Source of the DNA: Candidatus Sabulitectum sp.
Lineage (GTDB): Bacteria > Fermentibacterota > Fermentibacteria > Fermentibacterales > JCC-6
Assembly: GCA_029934845.1 (NCBI GenBank)
Contig: JAOZLN010000020.1
Coordinates: forward strand, 4,908 to 16,139
DNA: 11,232 nucleotides
Direction: 5' to 3'
The notes under the pieces were generated by a model that saw nothing but the letters and a program-made list of their open reading frames with translations, searched no databases and had not been told where the DNA came from. Below are positions 1-6,432 of the stretch, piece by piece; position 1 is the stretch's first letter, and each line of letters starts with the position of its first letter. Both the position numbers and the translations under genes were made by a program.

Positions 1-195
1 AGGAGATCCCATCAGAAAGCTTCCCGGTGGTATATAGGAAAACACCATACCACTAACAGGACCGGCATTCGTATCCCCCGCTAAGATTCCTGGAGAATCA
101 GAACTTCGCCCTGAATCACTCTGCGCAAGGCTTCCATACAAAACAAAATTCGGCAGAACTAAAACAAGGGCTAACAACACATTTGCAATTATCAT
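1..195 (-). CDS. Secreted formylglycine-generating-enzyme-like (SUMF1/FGE-sulfatase domain) protein, N-terminal part only
   Basis: The gene runs off the left edge; 65 N-terminal residues are visible. Residues 1-24 form a hydrophobic export signal (VLLALVLVLPNFVLYGSLA, then QS), unusual in having no Lys or Arg before the hydrophobic core. There is no lipobox, so a periplasmic or exported product is inferred. After a short polar linker, residues 50-65 read MVFSYIPPGSFLMGSP, which closely matches the opening strand of the FGE-sulfatase (SUMF1-like) fold, usually followed by about 200 residues. Family members oxidise a sulfatase cysteine to formylglycine or, in many bacteria, serve other roles such as EgtB-like chemistry. 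The catalytic residues lie outside the window, so the reaction cannot be assigned. The start is set by AAGGAGG (plus-strand 200-206) four bases before the ATG. The DUF2164 gene lies upstream on the same strand with a 113-bp gap. Confidence 0.75.
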   Translation of the reverse strand, partial: MIIANVLLALVLVLPNFVLYGSLAQSDSGRSSDSPGILAGDTNAGPVSGMVFSYIPPGSFLMGSP

Positions 196-308
196 GCTTC
201 CTCCTTTATGCGATATGCTCTGTACAATGGCTGAACTGCTTCATTGGAGTCAAGCCCTGTCTGCATGCCGGATAAAACTGAATCGCTGTAATTGACCAGA
301 ATGTACTA

Positions 309-566
309 TTAACTTCCCAACGGTTTGGCAAAAAGAGTTGATTCCATTTCTTCAAGACTCTCTGTCAGAAACGCCCTGGCATCTTCAATCGCGCTGTTGT
401 AAACCACAGGCGAAAGCTTCTTTATGAAGAAATCAAGGATCATCCCTGCTCTGAATTCAGACAATTCCTGTTCAAACTGCTCTTCAAAGAAAGCAGCTAT
501 TCCCCTTGTCAGCGCCTTTCTTTCCTCCAACGAGATCTCTACATCGCCAGGCAATCTTTGATTCAT
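309..566 (-). CDS. DUF2164 family protein
   Basis: This encodes 85 residues. An ATG ten codons further upstream is open, but the internal ATG (complement of 564-566) is preferred because AAAGGAGGG sits just before it; the longer version would translate that ribosome binding site. The sequence is soluble and mostly helical, with an acidic amphipathic first half (residues 12-38) and the segment AGMILDFFIKKLSPVVYN (40-57) followed by an A-x-x-DAR-like stretch. This layout (LDFF, a Pro, then YN and DAR) matches my memory of the DUF2164 family, which is of similar length (about 80 residues) and has no known function. It has no signal peptide and is probably cytoplasmic. It lies between the lipoprotein terminator and the FGE-like gene, all on one strand. 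I saw no strong promoter in the 77 bp between the hairpin at 644-671 and this start. Confidence 0.75.
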   Translation of the reverse strand: MNQRLPGDVEISLEERKALTRGIAAFFEEQFEQELSEFRAGMILDFFIKKLSPVVYNSAIEDARAFLTESLEEMESTLFAKPLGS

Positions 567-643
567 GCACCCTCCTTTAAAACCCTGCCTTCTCAAAATA
601 CCTGTATGACTTCAGAATCAGCAGTGCCGATGATCTTAATATA

Positions 644-671
644 CCAGCCGGTGCTTTAACACACCGACTGG
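644..671 (-). terminator. Hairpin after the propeller lipoprotein gene
   Basis: The two 10-base arms (644-653 and 662-671) pair with one G.U wobble around an 8-base loop. On the minus strand the stem is followed by TATATTAAG, a modest U-rich tail. It lies 18 bp past the stop of the lipoprotein gene at 690, as expected for an intrinsic terminator. Confidence 0.65.
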
Positions 672-689
672 CCTCATCCCTGCAAGTAC

Positions 690-1820
690 CTATTCAGGCA
701 AATCAAAAATGTATATCTGCTGGAAAAGCTCAGGATTGATAGAGAAGGCGATAATGCCCTGCTCGTCTATATTGAAGTCCCAGAATACTGCATCGTCTCC
801 TGCTTCCGGAACTGAAGCTGTGAACAATTCTTCACCGGCAGCATTGTAAACATCGAATACCGGTTCAAGAACAGTTCCTCTTCGCACCCAGATTCTGCCC
901 TGACCATCAACTTCAACTTCACTGATGGAATTCCTGTAAGGATCGGCATTGTAATCCAGTACAACTCCATTTGCACCCAGGCTTTCCAGATAGGCTACCA
1001 CATAGAGTTCCTCGTCAATAATTTCCTCTTCAGTTTTCTCTACCCTTTCAACATCCTTTTCCACCTCAAAGAACAACTCTCCATCCGATCTAAAACCCTG
1101 AACCAGATAGTTCTCGCTGGTAAGCTCCGTGATATACACATTACCGGATCTGTCTGCGGTGAATACACGACCCATGAGGCTGTTCTGTAAAAGGGCGGTC
1201 AAATTGTTTGGATCGAATGGGAATTCATACTCCCAGTACTTTACAACGGGCTCCTCACCCTCTTCATACCTTCCAATGAATGTAGTGCAAGTAAGGTCTC
1301 CACTTTCATTGGGAAGCACTTCAAGTCTCATGGCTGCATAAGCATTCCCATCTGCACCGATTGTGTTCATTGGAGGGTTATTAAAGAAAGGAGTGACAAT
1401 TCCAAGCCATTCACCTTCCGTGGTAAAGGCATGCATACCTCCGCTGTAAGGCGTTTCAACAAACACCCTTCCATCACCCACTACAGTCATTGACATGGGG
1501 TTAAGAAGTTCTCCGGGGCCACTGCCTTGATTGGATATCTGCCTGATGAATTCTCCCATGGGAGAGTAAACCCGAACACAGCAGGCGGAACGATCAAGAA
1601 CAAGAATGTTACCATCCAGATCGTGGTCGATCTGCTGCACAGAGCCCAGCACATAATTGCTGTCACCCAGTTCAACTCCAATAGTACCGGTAATGGTCAA
1701 TTCAACCATCTGCTCTGCAGAGTCGCTGATTTCACCTGGTTCACTATTTGCCTCTTCATTTCCGCATCCAGCCAGAATCATTAGAGAAATTACAACAAGA
1801 ACACTCATTCTTTTGATCAT
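690..1820 (-). CDS. Six-bladed beta-propeller lipoprotein
   Basis: This is a predicted 376-residue lipoprotein. Residues 1-19 are a type II signal (Lys and Arg, hydrophobic core, then LAGC), with Cys19 as the lipidation site followed by an Asn/Glu/Ser-rich linker. The body contains NHL/6-bladed-propeller repeats. The clearest blade is around residues 61-107, with the pattern D-x-DGNILVLD, then VRVYSPMGEFIRQI, then a GSGPGEL loop. Weaker blades are near 110-140, 217-250 (DRSGNVYITE) and 301-335 (VDGQGRIWV, then FDVYNAAGE). This matches the PF17170-like '6-bladed beta-propeller' proteins common in FCB bacteria, which are thought to bind ligands or partners at the envelope; the partner is unknown. 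Two adjacent cysteines (80-81) interrupt the first blade. The ORF is open 17 codons further up, but AAAGGAGA and the signal peptide place the start at the complement of 1818-1820. It is transcribed divergently from the ABC exporter. Confidence 0.85.
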   Translation of the reverse strand: MIKRMSVLVVISLMILAGCGNEEANSEPGEISDSAEQMVELTITGTIGVELGDSNYVLGSVQQIDHDLDGNILVLDRSACCVRVYSPMGEFIRQISNQGSGPGELLNPMSMTVVGDGRVFVETPYSGGMHAFTTEGEWLGIVTPFFNNPPMNTIGADGNAYAAMRLEVLPNESGDLTCTTFIGRYEEGEEPVVKYWEYEFPFDPNNLTALLQNSLMGRVFTADRSGNVYITELTSENYLVQGFRSDGELFFEVEKDVERVEKTEEEIIDEELYVVAYLESLGANGVVLDYNADPYRNSISEVEVDGQGRIWVRRGTVLEPVFDVYNAAGEELFTASVPEAGDDAVFWDFNIDEQGIIAFSINPELFQQIYIFDLPE

Positions 1821-1879
1821 ATTGTCTCCTTTGCTAGACCACTCAAAAACAAGACGCTCCCAAGGACTCAACTGTTACA

Positions 1880-1907
1880 ACTATAGTGCAGCAATCAAAA
1901 ATGTAAA
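1880..1907 (-). promoter_or_regulatory. Sigma-70-like promoter for the propeller lipoprotein
   Basis: Read on the minus strand, TTTACA (plus 1902-1907) is separated by 16 bp from TATAGT (plus 1880-1885); each box matches five of six consensus positions. It would give a leader of about 50 nt before the ATG at 1820. Confidence 0.6.
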
Positions 1908-1934
1908 GCGTTTTGGAAATAAGTTAACAGATAT

Positions 1935-1963
1935 TTGTCTATTTTGGTGGAATCAATTATCTT
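1935..1963 (+). promoter_or_regulatory. Possible promoter for the ABC exporter operon
   Basis: TTGTCT (1935-1940) and TATCTT (1958-1963) are spaced 17 bp apart, and each matches four of six consensus positions. The start codon is 30 bp further on. This is a weaker match than the divergent promoter in the same gap, but it is the best placed candidate I see. Confidence 0.35.
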
Positions 1964-1992
1964 TTTGAATCAAATCTACCGGGAGGAGAACA

Positions 1993-2925
1993 GTGTCACA
2001 GAACTGCATCCAGGTGAAAGGTCTTACGAAAGCCTACTCAGATATCACTGCTGTGAACAACATCAGCTTTGAAGTGCGTACCGGGGAAATACTTGGCATT
2101 CTCGGCCCGAATGGTTCCGGCAAAACCACAACTCTTAAATCTATACTTGGGCTGATCGAATTTGATAAAGGTTCAATTGATGTGAACGGTCTGTCTATAA
2201 GGAAAAACAGAAATGAGATACTGAAAAATGTCGGTGCAATTCTTGAAGGTGCAAGAAATATATACTGGCATCTCACTCCCATGGAAAACCTTACTTACTT
2301 TGCAGGCATAAGAGGTATTCCCAGAAAAAGAATTGCAGACAGAGCAAAATATCTTCTTGAAAGTTTAGAACTTACCGATGTGGCAAACAAAGAGATAAGA
2401 CAGTTTTCCGCAGGGATGAAGCAGAAGTGTGCCCTTGCATGCGCCTTTATACATGACCCAGCGATCCTTCTGCTGGATGAACCCACTCTGGGGTTGGATG
2501 TCGAGATCACAAGAACCATCATGGACTGGCTGGTAGAGGTGGCTAAGAAAGAGGGAAAAACAATTCTCATCACATCCCACAACATGGATTTTATAGAAAC
2601 CATCTGCAAGAGAATTCTTATCATCCGCAAGGGTGAGATCATCTCACACGAAACCGTGGAATCACTGAAGGATAAGTTCGCCAGAAAACATTTCCTCATT
2701 GATCTCCAGAACAAACCTCATGAAGCACTTATTGAAAGTGTATCAGCTCTGGGCTCCACTTCCACCTCGGGCAATTCCATAAGAGTTGAATTGGAAACAC
2801 TGGATCATCTGCTTCCTCTGCTTCAAGCCCTGGATGAATCAGGAATCAAGATGCTGAATTTTAAAAGTGTGGAGAATGACCTGGAGGATATCTTCCTTGA
2901 GGTGATCAGAGAGGAAACAGAATGA
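1993..2925 (+). CDS. ABC transporter ATP-binding protein (ABC-2/DrrA type)
   Basis: This is the cytoplasmic ATPase subunit, 310 residues, of an ABC-2-type exporter; it hydrolyses ATP to drive the permease encoded next. Visible motifs in order are Walker A GPNGSGKTT (38-46), a Q-loop region reading LEGARNIYWHLTP (84-96) with Glu85 where many ABC proteins have Gln, the signature QFSAGMKQK (137-145, a variant of LSGGQ), Walker B AILLLDEP (157-164), the D-loop LGLD (166-169) and the switch His196. From memory, the LEG-x-RN-x-YW form is common in this DrrA/CcmA-like branch. About 80 residues follow the core, as in drug, polysaccharide or lipid exporters of this class. The start is GTG, with GGGAGGAG at 1981-1988. 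The stop overlaps the next ATG (ATGA), so the subunits are translationally coupled. The substrate cannot be told from sequence. Confidence 0.93.
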   Translation: MSQNCIQVKGLTKAYSDITAVNNISFEVRTGEILGILGPNGSGKTTTLKSILGLIEFDKGSIDVNGLSIRKNRNEILKNVGAILEGARNIYWHLTPMENLTYFAGIRGIPRKRIADRAKYLLESLELTDVANKEIRQFSAGMKQKCALACAFIHDPAILLLDEPTLGLDVEITRTIMDWLVEVAKKEGKTILITSHNMDFIETICKRILIIRKGEIISHETVESLKDKFARKHFLIDLQNKPHEALIESVSALGSTSTSGNSIRVELETLDHLLPLLQALDESGIKMLNFKSVENDLEDIFLEVIREETE

Positions 2926-3686
2926 AAACACTCAATCTCTTTGGTGCCGAGAGCAAGATGATGTACTGGAGCCTTCGCAGATACATGTTCAACACCGTTG
3001 CAATGGTGGCTGTACTGTTCCTTATTTTCATGGGAATGTTCTGGGGAGTAAAGACCATAGGCGGCTCAGGAGTAACAGGTGATTCTCTGGACAGCATGCT
3101 GGTAGGTTACATCCTGTGGGTCAGCGCCATGCTTGCCCTGGGAAATACCGGTGGTGAGATTCTCAGTGAATCTCAGCGAGGAACTCTTGAACAGCTCTAC
3201 CTCTCTCCACTTGGTGCTCACCGCATCTTTTTCTTCCGGGCAATCGTTAACATCCTTTTTAACTTCATCGTTATGACGATCATGCTGTACCTTTCCATGG
3301 CAGCCACCGGCAGGTGGATGACGATCAATCTGCTCTACCTTTACGGAATGGTTTTTCTGTCCACCCTCTCTCTTGTGGGAATAAGTTTCATGATGGGCGG
3401 ACTGGGATTGATACACAAAAAGATAAGTTCAGTGAACGGAATTCTTTCCTTTGGTCTTATCGGCCTGATGCTTCTGCCAACCTACCCAATGACTCCGTAT
3501 GCTTTTCTGCCATTCATCGCAGGAGCAGCAGCAGTACGAAACAGCATCGTTCATGGAGCAAGCTTCCCCGGGTGGTGGTACCTGTTCATAGCTGCCAACA
3601 GCATTTTCTACATGGCACTGGGGCTTGCTGTTTTCAAGAAGATGGAGAAAAAAGCAAAACGGTTGAACAAGATGAACCAGTACTGA
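2922..3686 (+). CDS. ABC-2 type transporter permease
   Basis: This is the membrane partner of the preceding ATPase, 254 residues. Six hydrophobic segments fit an ABC-2 permease: about 24-45, 58-78, 104-126, 135-160, 170-187 and 217-237. The segment EILSESQRGTLEQLYLSP (79-96) after the second helix matches the cytoplasmic coupling region typical of the family, where the E-x-G-x-LE-x-L-x-x-SP pattern recurs. The C-terminus is short and basic (KKMEKKAKRLNK). Its ATG lies within the ATPase stop as ATGA, so both subunits should be made in fixed ratio; a homodimer of each would give a complete exporter. There is no accessory periplasmic protein beside it. The last 40 or so codons have a decayed second copy at about 4911-5070, described separately. 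Confidence 0.88.
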   Translation: MKTLNLFGAESKMMYWSLRRYMFNTVAMVAVLFLIFMGMFWGVKTIGGSGVTGDSLDSMLVGYILWVSAMLALGNTGGEILSESQRGTLEQLYLSPLGAHRIFFFRAIVNILFNFIVMTIMLYLSMAATGRWMTINLLYLYGMVFLSTLSLVGISFMMGGLGLIHKKISSVNGILSFGLIGLMLLPTYPMTPYAFLPFIAGAAAVRNSIVHGASFPGWWYLFIAANSIFYMALGLAVFKKMEKKAKRLNKMNQY

Positions 3687-3701
3687 TACTTCACATATTG
3701 A

Positions 3702-3720
3702 GAAACTGGAATTCAGTTTC
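3702..3720 (+). terminator. Hairpin downstream of the ABC exporter
   Basis: Perfect 7-bp arms GAAACTG (3702-3708) and CAGTTTC (3714-3720) enclose a 5-base loop, 15 bp past the permease stop. No U-tract follows, so it may protect the 3' end or terminate only weakly. Confidence 0.4.
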
Positions 3721-3735
3721 AGGCAGAATAGTAAA

Positions 3736-3764
3736 TTGACCTTACCCTCTGTGGCGTCTATAAT
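3736..3764 (+). promoter_or_regulatory. Near-consensus sigma-70 promoter for the T9SS-exported propeller gene
   Basis: TTGACC (3736-3741) and a perfect TATAAT (3759-3764) are separated by exactly 17 bp. A transcript starting near 3771 would have a leader of about 75 nt before the ATG at 3847. This is the best promoter match in the window and makes the exported-protein gene independent of the exporter operon. Confidence 0.72.
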
Positions 3765-3803
3765 TTAAAGTTGTGTCGGGTAATTACCATAAATACATAC
3801 TCG

Positions 3804-3830
3804 GTACTCATGTATAGTACTCATTTTTTT
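3804..3830 (+). promoter_or_regulatory. Terminator-like small hairpin in the leader of the exported propeller gene
   Basis: GTACT (3804-3808) and AGTAC (3816-3820) can pair around a 7-base loop, and seven T residues follow at 3824-3830. It lies between the promoter and the start codon. The stem is short and AT-rich, so it could be a weak attenuator, a terminator for upstream transcripts, or chance. An 8-base direct repeat GTACTCAT (3804-3811 and 3817-3824) overlaps it. Confidence 0.25.
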
Positions 3831-3846
3831 CAAAGGGGATGCTGCA

Positions 3847-4890
3847 ATGACATTTCGCCCGGTTCTTTTTGCTACAATTTCATTAACCCTGTTAATAACC
3901 CCTGCAGCCAATGGTGGTTTGTTTGCAGGTCTTCAGGGAGGAACACCACCCACTTATTTTTCTGAGCTTGACAGCTTTCCGGATGTGACCTGGACACAAT
4001 ACTATAGCTTTGATGTACTGGGGGCAGCTGCCACCCCGGAGGACACCCTCTATCTTTGCAACAGTGAATTCAACACAGACTTGTATAAGGCTACCTTATA
4101 TATGTCACCGGTATTTATTGCAGAGATCAGTGAGAGCATGCAGAGTCTGGCTTTTGGAAGAGATACGCTGTGGGGGTTCTCCAACTTTGCTTCTGAAAAG
4201 GGTATCTACTCTATAAACACTCAAACTGGCCAGGCAACTCTTGAGATTGATACCTATACAGGAACAGGTTTCAGATTCTTCGCTCTGGGGTACAACTCTG
4301 TGGACGACATGCTTTACGGCTATACCGAGTATGGTACATCAGGTCTTTATTCTATTGACATTGATACCGGAGACATGGTTCAGATAGCAGGCACAATTCC
4401 GGCCCCCAACGGTCAGGGTAGGGGCCTGGCAGTAGGAAACAATACTGTTTACCTCACTGCTACCAGAGGTGACGACGGAATTCCATACTATGCATATGAC
4501 CTTTCTCAGGGTACTAATGGAGTATGGGCGGAATTTACAAATCCCTACCCGGCATACCACTCAACCGGTGGAGCTGCGTGGTTATCAGATGCCGCAGGTA
4601 TAGATGATGATAACGGCGCGTCAGCTGACGAAAATCTTCTTTATCTATCGATCTCACCAAATCCTGTAATAGGATCTGCCTCCTTCAATTTTCAATTGCC
4701 AGTGGCGGGAAGTACAGACCTGACCATCTACGATACATCAGGTCGAATACAGTCAACTGTTATGAATGGTGTATTTGAAACTGGCTCAAGTGAAGTGTTA
4801 TGGAATTCAGATCTATCTTCAGGGATCTACATTGCAGTTCTCCGCTCTGGAGCTCTCACCACATCACAGGTATTTGTTCTTATGAAGTAG
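3847..4890 (+). CDS. Exported beta-propeller-like protein with T9SS type-A C-terminal sorting domain
   Basis: This encodes 347 residues. Residues 1-22 are a Sec signal (Arg4, hydrophobic core, cleavage probably near TPAANG). The middle (about 60-245) has propeller-like repeats: DTLWGFSNFASEKGIYSINTQTG (106-128) and DMLYGYTEYGTSGLYSIDIDTG (154-175) share the pattern of a LWG/LYG strand, then a -YSI-D/N-TG hairpin. After an Asp/Asn-rich linker (252-264), residues 266-347 form a Por-type sorting domain: LSISPNPV, FNFQLP, LTIYDTSGR, WNSDLSSGIYIAVL and a final short strand. In FCB bacteria such tails direct outer-membrane passage by the type IX system followed by tail cleavage and surface attachment or release. 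Ligand or substrate is unknown. The start is supported by AAAGGGG nine bases upstream and by the signal peptide. The gene has its own promoter and is flanked on both sides by copies of a permease-end segment. Confidence 0.85.
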   Translation: MTFRPVLFATISLTLLITPAANGGLFAGLQGGTPPTYFSELDSFPDVTWTQYYSFDVLGAAATPEDTLYLCNSEFNTDLYKATLYMSPVFIAEISESMQSLAFGRDTLWGFSNFASEKGIYSINTQTGQATLEIDTYTGTGFRFFALGYNSVDDMLYGYTEYGTSGLYSIDIDTGDMVQIAGTIPAPNGQGRGLAVGNNTVYLTATRGDDGIPYYAYDLSQGTNGVWAEFTNPYPAYHSTGGAAWLSDAAGIDDDNGASADENLLYLSISPNPVIGSASFNFQLPVAGSTDLTIYDTSGRIQSTVMNGVFETGSSEVLWNSDLSSGIYIAVLRSGALTTSQVFVLMK

Positions 4891-4910
4891 GGCTGATGGC
4901 TTTCTTTGAA

Positions 4911-5070
4911 AGGGAAGCGGCCGCAGTACATAGTTGCATGTGGCCCGCTTCCCCGGATAGTGATACCTGTCCATGACCGCAAACAACATTTATTACAAGG
5001 CTCCTGGTTTTCTGTTTACAAGAAGATGTAGAAAAGAAATGAACAATTGAACAAAATGAACCAGTACTGA
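4911..5070 (+). pseudogene. Decayed duplicate of the ABC-2 permease 3' end
   Basis: Positions 4948-5070 align with the permease end at 3563-3686 over about 124 bases with a single one-base gap; by hand I count about 96 identities (77%). The last 23 bases up to and including the stop codon differ at only one position. The copy has an in-frame TAG (5028-5030, in the AAG-AAG-ATG-TAG stretch) before the aligned final stop, and the one-base gap shifts the frame, so it cannot make the C-terminus. Weaker similarity reaches back to about 4911 (the GCAGTAC block at 4923-4929 matches 3531-3537). No upstream permease sequence or ATPase copy is present. It is a remnant of a paralogous permease or of a segmental duplication that now brackets the exported-protein gene. 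Confidence 0.75.
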
Positions 5071-5155
5071 GTTTTTGCACGAATACGAAACAAAGGAATT
5101 GATATCATCTTGAATAGCAATTCGTTCTGCAAATTAAGCTTTCGTTAATTCGGGA

Positions 5156-5183
5156 TTGCATTCCATAAATATCATGATATATT
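5156..5183 (+). promoter_or_regulatory. Promoter with overlapping palindrome upstream of the AAA_14/DUF4143 gene
   Basis: TTGCAT (5156-5161), a 16-bp spacer and TATATT (5178-5183) form a possible promoter; the -10 box is a five-of-six match and the -35 box is weak. The perfect 12-bp palindrome ATATCATGATAT (5169-5180) spans the spacer and runs into the -10 box, where a dimeric repressor would block transcription. The start codon would be about 28 nt after the transcript start. Confidence 0.4.
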
Positions 5184-5217
5184 TGGAGTGTTGTCCATAA
5201 TTAACGAGAGGTTTGTT

Positions 5218-6399
5218 ATGCGAAACAGATACTTACAAAACATAATTGAGAAAGACATTGAAAACAAAATGATCTTTCTGGCTGGTCCCCGGCAGGTTGG
5301 CAAAACTACCTTAACTCAAATAATTGCCAGCAACTATTCCAGACCAGTTTACCTGAACTGGGATTACTCCAGTCATAGACAGCAGATATCAAACTTGCGC
5401 TGGAGCCCGGATACTGACCTGCTGATTCTTGATGAGATTCACAAAGAACCAAACTGGAAAAACCTTGTGAAAGGCATCTGGGACACCAGAAGCAACAACA
5501 TGCACATGATTGTTACCGGAAGTTCAAGACTGAACATTTACAGGAGGGGCGGTGATTCTCTCTCGGGAAGATATCTCCTCCACAGATTGCATCCATTTTC
5601 ATTGAAAGAGCTTAACCTGAAAGACAATTATTCTTTTCAACTTCAAGAGAATGCATCACCTTCTTTGAGCTTTGATAAGGAATCTAAAGGACTGAATAAG
5701 CTATTCGAATTCGGCGGATTCCCTGAACCATTACTCGCGGGCAACAAAAGACAGTGGAGGCGGTGGAAACTAAACCGATTCGAAACAGTGATCAGGGAAG
5801 ATATCAGAGACACAGCTGGAGTGAATTTGATAACCAGACTCGAGTTGATGGGACACATGCTGAATGATAAAGTGTGCAGTCCGCTGTCTATGAGATCTTT
5901 TGCAGGAGATTTGGAAGTAAGTCCCAAAACAGTAAAGAGCTGGTTGGATATATTCAGTGAAAACTACTTTATTTTTAAAGTTCCGCCATATCACAAAAGC
6001 CTTCACAGGGCACTAAGAAAAGAATCCAAATACTACCTGTGGGATTGGTCTGTACTTGATGATCCCGGATCCCGGTTTGAGAATCTGATCGCGTCACATC
6101 TTCTGAAATTCTGCAATTTCGTTTCAGATACTTATGGTTATTCAGCCAGACTTTTCTATATCAGGGATACAGACCAGAGAGAAGTTGATTTCCTTATTGA
6201 GTGGGAAAACAAACCCTGGCTCATGGTGGAATGCAAGCTGAAACAAGGAGGCAGACTTCTGCCACTTAAATACTTCGGAGAGCGCCTGGGTGTAACGAAA
6301 CGATTCATGGTAGTAATGGAAGATGGAGTAGACTACCTTGAGCATAACTCGAATGCTCGCGTCATTTCAGCAAACAGATTTCTGAATGCATTTGTATAA
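5218..6399 (+). CDS. AAA_14 ATPase with DUF4143 C-terminal domain
   Basis: This encodes 393 residues. The N-terminal P-loop domain has Walker A GPRQVGKTT (23-31), Walker B LLILDE (68-73), and sensor-like TGSS (100-103) followed by RRGGDSLSGR (109-118) and HPFSLKEL (125-132), all hallmarks of AAA_14. A short FGGFPEPLL segment (165-173) and a winged-helix-like stretch (224-247, SMRSFAGDLEVSPKTVKSWL) lead into DUF4143. The C-terminal part carries REVDFLIE (321-328) and VECKL (337-341); Asp324, Glu338 and Lys340 resemble a PD-(D/E)XK nuclease-fold core. Members are widespread stand-alone ATPases of unclear function, often patchily distributed. A GTG ten codons earlier is open, but its only purine-rich tract touches it and it would lie almost on the transcript start; GAGAGG six bases before the ATG at 5218 favours the shorter form. 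No partner gene is adjacent, which makes a toxin-antitoxin or defence role unsupported here. Confidence 0.9.
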   Translation: MRNRYLQNIIEKDIENKMIFLAGPRQVGKTTLTQIIASNYSRPVYLNWDYSSHRQQISNLRWSPDTDLLILDEIHKEPNWKNLVKGIWDTRSNNMHMIVTGSSRLNIYRRGGDSLSGRYLLHRLHPFSLKELNLKDNYSFQLQENASPSLSFDKESKGLNKLFEFGGFPEPLLAGNKRQWRRWKLNRFETVIREDIRDTAGVNLITRLELMGHMLNDKVCSPLSMRSFAGDLEVSPKTVKSWLDIFSENYFIFKVPPYHKSLHRALRKESKYYLWDWSVLDDPGSRFENLIASHLLKFCNFVSDTYGYSARLFYIRDTDQREVDFLIEWENKPWLMVECKLKQGGRLLPLKYFGERLGVTKRFMVVMEDGVDYLEHNSNARVISANRFLNAFV

Positions 6400-6425
6400 C
6401 CCTTGGAAATCAACCTCCAGGGGTT
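6398..6425. terminator. Shared hairpin between convergent AAA_14 and cupin genes
   Basis: AACCCTTGGA (6398-6407) pairs with TCCAGGGGTT (6416-6425) as a 10-bp stem with one G.T pair around an 8-base loop. It begins inside the AAA_14 stop codon and ends 7 bp before the cupin stop. There is no clear U-run on either strand, so it may act as a bidirectional, partly efficient terminator. Confidence 0.5.
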
Positions 6426-6432
6426 CATTGAT

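Noticed and set aside
309..596. Longer 95-residue version of the DUF2164 protein
   Set aside because: Its first ten codons cover the strong ribosome binding site of the internal ATG at 566, and the family match starts only after that ATG.
2034..2714. Open frames of 71-139 codons antisense to the ABC ATPase
   Set aside because: They overlap a gene with all ABC motifs intact, have no good ribosome binding sites and show no recognisable family.
3314..3739. 141-codon plus-strand frame overlapping the permease
   Set aside because: It is a frame shadow of a well-supported membrane protein; its composition is irregular and no motif is seen.
3847..5070. Composite transposon or insertion sequence flanked by the permease-end copies
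   Set aside because: No transposase, no terminal inverted repeats and no short target duplication were seen; the repeats are direct, diverged gene ends.
5188..5217. GTG start giving a 403-residue AAA_14 protein
   Set aside because: The only purine-rich tract touches the GTG and the codon lies almost on the predicted transcript start; the ATG at 5218 has GAGAGG at good spacing.
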